Made by a program: the position numbers and the translations under genes. This document shows, piece after piece, positions 1-4,717 of a stretch of 5,072 nt of DNA. Numbering within the stretch: the stretch's first letter is position 1; each line of letters starts with the position of its first letter. The stretch comes from Ramlibacter sp. GTDB lineage: Bacteria > Pseudomonadota > Gammaproteobacteria > Burkholderiales > Burkholderiaceae_C. The notes under the pieces are model-generated. The model searched no databases, was not told where the DNA came from, and worked only from the letters and a program-made list of their open reading frames with translations. Where the stretch lies: positions 1 through 5,072 of the forward strand of contig JAQGMT010000253.1 of the NCBI GenBank assembly GCA_028292185.1. Direction: 5' to 3'.

Positions 1-230
1 CCGAACTGGTTCCGAACGTGGGCAACATCGCGCTGTTGCAGCGTGCCGAGGCGGTCGGCTTGTTGCCCGCGGGCGTGGGCGACGCCGCGGCGCGCGCTTA
101 TCGTGAATTGAGGCGCGTGCAGCACCAAGCGCGGCTCAATGAGCAGCCAACCGACGTCGCCGCATCCGCACTCGCGACCGAGCGGCAAGCGGTGCTGGCG
201 CTGTGGAACTGCGTGTTTTCCCGAACTTGA
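1..230 (+). CDS. glnE: Bifunctional glutamine synthetase adenylyltransferase / adenylyl-removing enzyme, C-terminal fragment
   Basis: This is the 3' end of a gene that starts before the window; the reading frame is open from base 3 and stops with TGA at 228-230. About 75 residues are visible. They carry the pattern N-V-G-N-I-A-L-L, then A-Y-R-E-L-R-R-V-Q-H, and end in a short W-N-containing helix. I recognise this as the extreme C-terminus of GlnE, the helical tail after the second nucleotidyltransferase (adenylylating) domain. GlnE is a cytoplasmic enzyme that attaches AMP to, and removes it from, a tyrosine of glutamine synthetase in response to nitrogen status through PII. The catalytic domains lie outside the window, so activity cannot be judged here. 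The stop overlaps the next gene. The GTG at base 18 is an internal codon, not a start. Confidence 0.88.
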   Translation, partial: ELVPNVGNIALLQRAEAVGLLPAGVGDAAARAYRELRRVQHQARLNEQPTDVAASALATERQAVLALWNCVFSRT

Positions 231-1639
231 GCCGCTTCTTTCTTTACTTCGCCGGGTTTGCGCTGGCCGGCTTGGCGGGCTGGGTGGAGTCGACCTTCGA
301 CCACCCCACGATCGAACAGATCCTCTTTCACCTTTACTACTCTGAGCGGGTGGCGATGAAGATGAGCCACGTTTTTCTGCTCACCTTCATGGGCGACGTG
401 GTCGTGTTTCCGCTGTTGTTCGCCGTCATGGCGGCGCTGGTGCACATCGGCGCAACTCGGCTCTGGCCGGCGAGCGCCCGCTGGCCTCTCGCTGTTCCGG
501 GCCTGGTGTTGGTGGCTGGCTTGACGGCGATCCTGCTGCAACTGTCCGCCTTTTCGTATGCGGCAGCGCACCTGGCACCCGATCGATTTGCGCAGCAGTA
601 CGTCGAGCCGAGCAGCGTTCGCCTGGTGCCCGGTAAGCCGCGCAATTTGGTTCTGATCTACGTGGAAAGCATGGAAGAAGCCTACGGCGACACCGCGCGC
701 TTCGCGCATGACTTGCTGGCGCCGATCCGCGCCGCCGGCGGGGAGAGTTTCGCTGCCTACCGGCAGGTGCCCGGCGTTCGCTGGACCATCGCCGGTATCG
801 TTGCCACGCAATGCGGTGTCCCGCTTCGCATTTACAGCGAGCGCGATATGAAGAACGCGGACAAGCGGCGCACTTTCCTGCCAGGTGCCGTGTGCCTGGG
901 GGACATATTGCAGGCACACGGATACCGCAACGTGTTCTTGGGCGGGGCGCCACTGTCGTTCGCGGGCAAGGGCGCATTTCTGCGCGACCACGGCTACCAG
1001 GAGGTCCACGGGCGCAACGACTGGAAGAAGGCGGGCGCTCGCACCGAGGAGTTCAGTGAGTGGGGCCTTTATGACAGCGGCTTGTTCGAGCGCGCCCGCG
1101 CACAGCTGGAATCGCTCGAGGCCGGCGGACGGCCTTTCAACCTGACGCTGCTGACGCTGGACACCCATAACCCGCGGGGGTATCTCTCCCCGTACTGCCG
1201 CGGCCGGGGTGCGCGCGAATTCGAAGACATCGTGTCCTGCACCAGCGAGCAACTCGCCGCGTTCGTCAAATTCATGCGCGACAAAGGCTACCTGAAGAAC
1301 ACCGTGGTCGTGATGCAGGGCGATCATCTTGCGGTGCCCAACCCTGTGTACGACAAATTGCAGCAAGGTGGCGAACGCCATATCTTCAATCGATTCTTCT
1401 TGCCGAAGCCACTCGCTTCCAACACCGATGAATTGGTCCACTTCGACCTGTTTCCGACACTGCTGGACTTGCTGGGCATGAAAGTCGTCGGTGGCCGGCT
1501 GGGCCTGGGTTATTCCGCAGTAGGAGACCCGGCGGTGCCGCGCCCCGCGAATCGCATGGAGAACTTGGATTTTCCCACCCTCAGCGGGTCGGCCCAGTAC
1601 AAGAGACTCTGGCGAGAAACGCGGCCGAAGGAACCATGA
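203..1639 (+). CDS. OpgB/LtaS-type phosphoglycerol transferase-like membrane protein (sulfatase fold)
   Basis: The product is 478 residues from GTG 203. Hydrophobic stretches lie near residues 11-29, 57-84 and 96-118, followed by a periplasmic alkaline-phosphatase/sulfatase-fold domain. Motifs match phosphoglycerol transferases of the OpgB (MdoB) and LtaS group: LVLIYVES with metal-ligand E155, G-V-R-W-T-I-A-G-I-V with likely nucleophile T195 followed by TQCGVPL, EWGLYDSGLF at 286-295, LDTHNP at 319-324, and the metal-binding QGDHLAVPN with D374 and H375. The family moves glycerophosphate from phosphatidylglycerol onto glucans or polymers in the periplasm; the acceptor here is unknown. It is shorter than E. 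coli OpgB (about 760 residues) and has fewer membrane segments than LtaS, so it is not a plain orthologue. The start is ambiguous. GTG 203 overlaps glnE by 28 bases, while TTG 227 overlaps the glnE stop as TTGA and would begin just before the first membrane segment. Neither has a clear ribosome binding site, so coupling to glnE translation is likely. Confidence 0.85.
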   Translation: MELRVFPNLSRFFLYFAGFALAGLAGWVESTFDHPTIEQILFHLYYSERVAMKMSHVFLLTFMGDVVVFPLLFAVMAALVHIGATRLWPASARWPLAVPGLVLVAGLTAILLQLSAFSYAAAHLAPDRFAQQYVEPSSVRLVPGKPRNLVLIYVESMEEAYGDTARFAHDLLAPIRAAGGESFAAYRQVPGVRWTIAGIVATQCGVPLRIYSERDMKNADKRRTFLPGAVCLGDILQAHGYRNVFLGGAPLSFAGKGAFLRDHGYQEVHGRNDWKKAGARTEEFSEWGLYDSGLFERARAQLESLEAGGRPFNLTLLTLDTHNPRGYLSPYCRGRGAREFEDIVSCTSEQLAAFVKFMRDKGYLKNTVVVMQGDHLAVPNPVYDKLQQGGERHIFNRFFLPKPLASNTDELVHFDLFPTLLDLLGMKVVGGRLGLGYSAVGDPAVPRPANRMENLDFPTLSGSAQYKRLWRETRPKEP

Positions 1640-1665
1640 AGCATTTCAAAGGCCGCCGCGCGTGA
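1636..1665 (+). other. Nine-codon open frame bridging two genes by ATGA and GTGA overlaps
   Basis: ATG 1636 overlaps the TGA of the upstream gene as ATGA and has a good Shine-Dalgarno-like AAGGA at 1628-1632. It reads M-K-H-F-K-G-R-R-A and stops at TGA 1663-1665, which itself overlaps GTG 1662, the start of the next gene, as GTGA. This could be a real mini-cistron relaying ribosomes from one gene to the next. It could instead be the true N-terminus of the downstream membrane protein put out of frame by one missing base, since K-G-R-R before a hydrophobic helix is a typical membrane-protein start. The sequence alone does not decide. Confidence 0.35.
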
Positions 1666-2264
1666 TCGCCTGGCTTGCGGTTTGCGCCTCGCTGGGAGGG
1701 GGCAGCGTGCTGGTCGCCTGGCTCACCGGCGTGGCGCCGCCGGTGCCGGAATTTCCGGCGCATCCCCTGGCGTGGGAAGCGGCGGGCTGGGCCCGGCAAC
1801 CGTGGACACTCTGGACTTCCGCCTGGGTCCACACCTCGCTGGGCAATCTGGGCGGGAACCTGCTGGCGATGGCCGGTCTTGGCGTGGCGGGGGCGGCCCT
1901 GGGTGCGCGGCGCCCGGCGGCGATCGCCTTGCTGGTTGCCTGGCCGGTGTCGACGCTGGCCTTGCTCGCTTGGCCGGAGGTCACGCACTACAGTGGCTTG
2001 GGCGGACCCATTCACGCCGCCGCCGCGGTACTGGGCGTGCACCTCGCGGCGCGTCCCGCGTTCAAACCGTTTTCACCGCTGCTGTTCGCGGCGCTCGGAC
2101 TGAAGCTGCTGGCCGAGCGGGCATGGACGCAACCCGTGGCCTTCGACCCGAGCTGGGGCTTCAACGTGGTTTACGGCGCGCACTTGACCGGCGCGGTGGC
2201 GGGCGCAGCCTGCGGCGCCCTCGCGGTGCTGTTTTCACGCGGCCGGCACACGCACGCGCTCTAA
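1662..2264 (+). CDS. Rhombosortase/rhomboid-family membrane protein lacking the catalytic serine
   Basis: The 200-residue product is almost entirely hydrophobic, with about six membrane segments: roughly residues 2-24, 50-80, 86-104, 110-130, 136-152 and 166-192. It resembles rhombosortase (RrtA), a rhomboid-type intramembrane protease that trims GlyGly-CTERM secreted proteins. The second helix has W-V-H-T-S-L-G-N-L-G-G-N, matching the rhomboid H-x4-H-x3-N pattern at H57 and N66 but with N62 where the middle, oxyanion-side histidine should be. The expected GLSG serine motif reads S-G-L-G-G-P-I-H, with G114 in place of serine. The last helix keeps the catalytic-type histidine in Y-G-A-H-L-T-G (H174). 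Either the protein is a non-proteolytic relative or it uses a different chemistry. It starts at GTG 1662, with AAAGG at 1648-1652 as a plausible ribosome binding site nine bases upstream. No earlier start codon in this frame lies near; see the mini-ORF for a possible frameshift. Confidence 0.72.
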   Translation: MIAWLAVCASLGGGSVLVAWLTGVAPPVPEFPAHPLAWEAAGWARQPWTLWTSAWVHTSLGNLGGNLLAMAGLGVAGAALGARRPAAIALLVAWPVSTLALLAWPEVTHYSGLGGPIHAAAAVLGVHLAARPAFKPFSPLLFAALGLKLLAERAWTQPVAFDPSWGFNVVYGAHLTGAVAGAACGALAVLFSRGRHTHAL

Positions 2265-2266
2265 GG

Positions 2267-2752
2267 TCAGCCGGCCGCGCGGATGCGCTGCACCAGCGCG
2301 CTGGTCGAGTAGCCCTGCACAAACGCAATGGCGAGCGCGCGGCCGCCATAGCTCTCGACCAGCCGCGCTTCGGCCAGTTTTGCCATGTCGTAGTCGCCGC
2401 CCTTCACCAGCACAGCGGGCCGGATCTCGGCGACCAGCTGCAGTGGCGTGTCCTCGTCGAACCAGGTGACCAGGCTGACCGACTCGAGAGCGGCCATCAC
2501 CGCCGCGCGGTCCTGCTCGTTGTTCAGCGGCCGGTCCGCGCCTTTGCCGAGCCGCCGGGCCGATGCGTCGGTGTTCAGGGCGACCACCAGGCTCGCGCCC
2601 AGCTCGCGCGCCCGGGCGAGGTAGACCGCATGGCCGCGATGCAACACGTCGAACACGCCGTTGGTGAACACCACCGGCTGGGACAGTGCGGCAATCCGCG
2701 CGACCGCTTCCGTGCGGGCGACGATTTTTTGCAGAAAGGAAGGCGTGGGCAT
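2267..2752 (-). CDS. hldC/rfaE2: D-glycero-beta-D-manno-heptose 1-phosphate adenylyltransferase
   Basis: The 161-residue cytoplasmic nucleotidyltransferase joins AMP from ATP to heptose 1-phosphate, giving ADP-heptose for the lipopolysaccharide inner core. The sequence carries the cytidylyltransferase-fold signature F-T-N-G-V-F-D-V-L-H-R-G-H at 29-41, with the HxGH pair H38 and H41. R-P-L-N-N-E-Q-D-R follows at 74-82, then V-K-G-G-D-Y at 116-121, and the C-terminal G-Y-S-T-S at 147-151, equivalent to the I-S-T-T/S motif of the family. The length fits a stand-alone transferase domain (RfaE domain II) rather than the fused HldE of E. coli, so the kinase (HldA/RfaE1) must be encoded elsewhere. 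It lies 39 bases downstream of the ferritin-like gene on the same strand, so the two probably share a transcript. Its stop is 2 bases from the stop of the convergent rhomboid-like gene, with no terminator between. No strong ribosome binding site precedes ATG 2752. Confidence 0.93.
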   Translation of the reverse strand: MPTPSFLQKIVARTEAVARIAALSQPVVFTNGVFDVLHRGHAVYLARARELGASLVVALNTDASARRLGKGADRPLNNEQDRAAVMAALESVSLVTWFDEDTPLQLVAEIRPAVLVKGGDYDMAKLAEARLVESYGGRALAIAFVQGYSTSALVQRIRAAG

Positions 2753-2791
2753 GCGAAGGCGCGGGTCAGCGGCGCGCGCAGCACCCCGCGC

Positions 2792-3664
2792 TCACGCGGT
2801 CTCCGGACCCACGGCGGCGTGCGGGCCGCGCTGCACGAGGGCCGCGGCCACCTCCTTGCGGAAGCGATTGAGTTCCTGGACGGTCTTGAAGCTGCGGTCC
2901 ATCAGCAGGCTCATGTTGTGCAGGATGCGCTCGACCACCTTGCTTTCCCACACGGCGTCGAAATCGATCTGCTTGTCCAGCCAGTGCTCGAGCCACTCCG
3001 GATTCGGCAGGCGCGACTGGACGGTGTCGCGCGGGAACAAGCTCTTGTTCACGTGCAGGTTGGTGGGGTGCAGCGGCTGGGTGGTGCGCCGCGCGCTGGC
3101 CATCAGCACGCCCACCTTGCTGAATGCCGCCTTGGCCTCATCGCCGAACTTGTTGATGGCACGTTTCATGTAGCGCAGGTAGGCCCCGCCGTGCCGGGCC
3201 TCGTCCTGCGACAAGGTGGTGTAGATCTGCTTGATGACGGGCTCGGTGTGCCATTCGCTCGCTCGTCGGTACCAGTGGTTCAGCCGGATTTCGCCGCAGA
3301 AGTGCAGCATCAATGTTTCCAGCGGCGGCGCAGGCTCGAATTCGAAGCGCACCTCGTGCAGCTCTTTTTCGGTCGGCGCCAGATGGGGGCGAAAGCGCTT
3401 GAGGTATTCCATGAGCACCAGCGAGTGCTTTTGTTCCTCGAAGAACCAGATCGACATGAAGGCCGAGAAATCGCTGTCGTCCTTGTTATCGCGCAGGAAC
3501 ATCTCGGTGGCCGGCAGGGCCGACCACTCGGTGATCGCGTTCATCTTGATGGTCTGGGCCTGTTCGTCCGACAGTTTGGCCGGGTCGAACGACGCCCAGG
3601 GAATATCCCGGTCCATGTCCCAGCGGACGGCCTCGAGTTGCTTGAACAGTTCGGGATAGAGCAT
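2792..3664 (-). CDS. Ferritin-like diiron protein related to acyl-ACP desaturases
   Basis: The 290-residue soluble, mostly helical protein has the full set of six diiron ligands expected of the ferritin-like/acyl-ACP-desaturase fold: E46 (in I-T-E-W), E77 and H80 (F-E-E-Q-K-H), E125 (C-G-E-I-R) and E155 with H158 (Q-D-E-A-R-H). The paired E-x-x-H motifs resemble EENRH and DEKRH of stearoyl-ACP desaturase, which argues for oxygen activation rather than iron storage. There is no signal peptide and no membrane segment. The substrate cannot be read from sequence; fatty-acyl desaturation or hydroxylation is a family-based guess, and most relatives are annotated only as ferritin-like proteins. It precedes hldC on the same strand, so a link to lipid A or LPS biosynthesis is possible but unproven. 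ATG 3664 is preceded by a weak purine-rich AAGAAAGA. Confidence 0.82.
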   Translation of the reverse strand: MLYPELFKQLEAVRWDMDRDIPWASFDPAKLSDEQAQTIKMNAITEWSALPATEMFLRDNKDDSDFSAFMSIWFFEEQKHSLVLMEYLKRFRPHLAPTEKELHEVRFEFEPAPPLETLMLHFCGEIRLNHWYRRASEWHTEPVIKQIYTTLSQDEARHGGAYLRYMKRAINKFGDEAKAAFSKVGVLMASARRTTQPLHPTNLHVNKSLFPRDTVQSRLPNPEWLEHWLDKQIDFDAVWESKVVERILHNMSLLMDRSFKTVQELNRFRKEVAAALVQRGPHAAVGPETA

Positions 3665-3764
3665 GCGGTCTTTCTTGGAGGCGCTATTTTAGTCGGCGGC
3701 GGCAAAAACCCTTGACAATGGGCCTTGTCTCGCGCCACCGATCGAATTCCGGAGAGCCGACACC
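3665..3764. promoter_or_regulatory. Divergent intergenic region with candidate promoter elements
   Basis: This 100-base gap separates divergently transcribed genes and must hold promoters for both. On the plus strand a perfect TTGACA lies at 3712-3717, but no good -10 box stands 16-18 bases downstream; the nearest AT-rich hexamers (around 3741-3748) are too far. On the minus strand TAAAAT (3691 to 3686) is a good -10 match, about 22 bases before the ferritin-like start codon. Its only -35 candidate, TTGTCA (3718 to 3713), sits 21 bases away, longer than optimal. The two -35-like hexamers overlap each other, so the two promoters could interfere or share a regulator. GGAG at 3751-3754 is the ribosome binding site of the peroxidase gene, 10 bases before its ATG. 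Confidence 0.35.
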
Positions 3765-4337
3765 ATGCTGAAGACCTATCGCTTTGTCGCAGCGCTGCTG
3801 GCGCTGGCGTGGCTCGCGGCCCCGGCCACCAGTCAGGCCGAGGGCGCGCCGGCGGCGTGTCCGGCCACGTTGAACCACACCTTCGCGCGCCTGCAGGACG
3901 AAAAACCGCAGTCCTTGTGCCAGTACGCGGGCAAGGTGGTGCTGGTGGTGAACACCGCCAGCTATTGCGGCTTCACGCCGCAGTACCAGGGCCTGGAAGC
4001 CTTGTACGGCAAGTACCGCGAGCGCGGCCTGGTGGTGCTGGGCTTCCCGTCCAACGACTTCGAGCAGGAGAGCGGCGACAACAAGCAGATCGCCGATTTT
4101 TGCGAGAACACCTATGGCGTGAAGTTTCCGATGTTCTCCAAGAGCAGCGTGCGCGGGCCTCAGGCGAACGCGCTGTACCGCCAGCTGGCGCAGGCCACGG
4201 GCCGGCAACCGCTGTGGAACTTTCACAAGTACCTGATCGCCCGCAACGGGGCCGTGGTGACGAGTTACACCACCCTCACGACACCCGACAGCCCCGCGCT
4301 GGTCGGCGAGATCGAAAAGCAGCTCGCGGCTCGCTGA
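3765..4337 (+). CDS. Secreted (periplasmic) glutathione peroxidase
   Basis: The 190-residue protein begins with a Sec-type signal peptide: a basic start, a hydrophobic core at residues 7-20 and a probable cut after A-T-S-Q-A at about residue 25. The mature part is a thioredoxin-fold glutathione peroxidase. N-T-A-S-Y-C-G-F-T-P-Q holds the peroxidatic C68, F-E-Q-E-S holds Q101, and W-N-F-H-K holds W151 and N152, completing the catalytic tetrad. C113 in F-C-E-N-T-Y-G-V-K-F-P sits where thioredoxin-dependent, yeast Gpx3-type enzymes have the resolving cysteine. The usual F-P-C-N-Q-F cysteine is replaced by S96. Extra cysteines C32 and C52 lie outside the core and could form a structural disulfide in the periplasm. 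The enzyme reduces hydrogen or lipid hydroperoxides; its periplasmic reductant is unknown. ATG 3765 has GGAG ten bases upstream. A long structured untranslated region follows the stop. Confidence 0.92.
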   Translation: MLKTYRFVAALLALAWLAAPATSQAEGAPAACPATLNHTFARLQDEKPQSLCQYAGKVVLVVNTASYCGFTPQYQGLEALYGKYRERGLVVLGFPSNDFEQESGDNKQIADFCENTYGVKFPMFSKSSVRGPQANALYRQLAQATGRQPLWNFHKYLIARNGAVVTSYTTLTTPDSPALVGEIEKQLAAR

Positions 4338-4469
4338 GCATCGGCGAAGCACCGCATCGATTGTGTGTTGGCAGCTCGTGGCTGCGCGACGGTTCACAAA
4401 AATTTACCTGCTTGTGCAGCGCAAGTCCGGAACCGCCAGCAGGCGCGTCACTCTATCTGGCACAAGGCA

Positions 4470-4528
4470 GGGCTTACTCAAGAATTCAAGTTATTGCTGC
4501 GAAGCCTTCCGGGAGCAGTAAGCCCGGA
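4470..4528 (+). other. Competing RNA stems (possible conformational switch)
   Basis: GGGCTTACT at 4470-4478 pairs perfectly with AGTAAGCCC at 4517-4525 (9 bp, 38-base loop). The same 3' segment can instead pair with TTGCTGC at 4494-4500 (GCAGTAA at 4515-4521, one G-T pair). The end of that segment, CCCGGA at 4523-4528, can also pair with TCCGGG at 4508-4513. The stems exclude one another, because a pseudoknot of the last two would leave only a one-base crossing loop. No downstream coding gene on the plus strand would be the target of a classic attenuator. Confidence 0.35.
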
Positions 4529-4605
4529 TGAAATCCTGAAACGACTCTTCTCCTCCTCCCTCCCTCCCTCCTTCGTTTCGGGGCGCTTCGTAGCATTTTG
4601 TCTTT

Positions 4606-4636
4606 CACTCTGAAAACGCGCAGCGTTTTCAGAGTG
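4606..4636. repeat. Perfect 14-bp inverted repeat with 3-base loop
   Basis: CACTCTGAAAACGC at 4606-4619 and its exact reverse complement at 4623-4636 flank the loop GCA. As RNA this is a very stable hairpin, but neither side is followed by a T-run, so it is not a classic intrinsic terminator. It lies ten bases before the real terminator and could protect a 3' end, be a processing site, or act as a DNA-level operator. Confidence 0.85.
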
Positions 4637-4646
4637 GCGCAGTCAG

Positions 4647-4679
4647 ATGAAAAAAGCCGGCAGAGCCGGCTTTTTTCAT
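4647..4679. terminator. Bidirectional intrinsic terminator
   Basis: A perfect 15-bp inverted repeat (4647-4661 with 4665-4679) has loop AGA. The core stem GCCGGC is flanked by six A on the left and six T on the right, so it gives a GC hairpin plus U-tract on both strands. It can end the plus-strand transcript coming from gpx or a small RNA, and the minus-strand gst transcript, whose stop codon is 38 bases away. Confidence 0.93.
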
Positions 4680-4692
4680 GGAGGGGCGCACT

Positions 4693-4708
4693 GCACGTTG
4701 TTACGTGC
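4693..4708. repeat. Small hairpin after the glutathione transferase stop
   Basis: GCACGT at 4693-4698 pairs with ACGTGC at 4703-4708 around a four-base loop. It sits between the gst stop and the bidirectional terminator. No T-run follows on either strand, so it is at most an accessory 3' structure; chance is possible at this length. Confidence 0.4.
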
Positions 4709-4717
4709 GCCAAAGGG

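Larger units (their letters stand above)
4534..4679 (+). ncRNA. Candidate small RNA with anti-Shine-Dalgarno loop and terminator
   Basis: An 11-bp stem, TCCTGAAACGA at 4534-4544 with TCGTTTCGGGG at 4573-4583 (two G-T pairs, seven outright Watson-Crick pairs next to the loop), closes a loop of 28 pyrimidines at 4545-4572. The loop contains CCTCCTCCC and three TCCC units. CCTCC is the anti-Shine-Dalgarno core of 16S rRNA, so such a loop could pair with ribosome binding sites. The known CcsR or cuckoo RNAs of Rhodobacter and relatives show the same CCUCCUCCC motif in hairpin loops and are stress-induced; that comparison is from memory. A second perfect hairpin (4606-4636) and a strong intrinsic terminator (4647-4679) follow, as in a small RNA 3' end. 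The 5' end and promoter are not identified; processing from the gpx 3'UTR is an alternative. Transcription itself is inferred. Confidence 0.35.
4338..4717. other. 380-base intergenic region rich in inverted repeats
   Basis: No credible protein gene is seen between the convergent gpx and gst genes; a possible 82-codon frame here has no recognisable motifs. The stretch is less GC-rich than the genes around it. Reading left to right, CTTGTG/CGCAAG (4411-4416 with 4420-4425, one G-T pair) lies inside CGGTTC/GAACCG (4390-4395 with 4430-4435). Then come three competing stems at 4470-4528, a pyrimidine-loop hairpin at 4534-4583, a perfect 14-bp stem at 4606-4636, the terminator at 4647-4679, and GCACGT/ACGTGC (4693-4698 with 4703-4708) just beyond the gst stop. 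No convincing sigma-70 promoter was found inside, so any RNA may derive from the 3' end of the gpx transcript. Confidence 0.6.

Noticed and set aside
98..1441. 447-codon open frame on the minus strand opposite the OpgB-like gene
   Set aside because: Its product has no recognisable domain and is low in coherent hydrophobic pattern, while the plus-strand frame carries clear catalytic motifs. Long antisense frames are common in high-GC genes.
1682..3715. 677-codon plus-strand open frame spanning three genes
   Set aside because: It runs antisense through hldC and the ferritin-like gene and in another frame of the rhomboid-like gene, and the translation is Arg/Gly/Ala/His-rich without motifs. It is a GC-bias artefact.
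4458..4473. TGGCAC followed by GC as a sigma-54 promoter
   Set aside because: The GG-to-GC spacing is one base too long and the TTGC box is absent.
4481..4513. TCAAGTT ... GCC as a sigma-28 flagellar promoter
   Set aside because: The -10 part reads GCCTTCCG instead of GCCGATAA and no flagellar gene is near.
4508..4528. H-type pseudoknot combining the two downstream stems
   Set aside because: The loop that would have to cross the 7-bp stem is only one base long, which is geometrically unlikely.
4365..4613. 82-codon plus-strand open frame in the gpx-gst gap
   Set aside because: Its start is not ATG, it has no clear ribosome binding site, it shows no family resemblance and it reads through the structured pyrimidine tract. 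RNA structure explains the region better.
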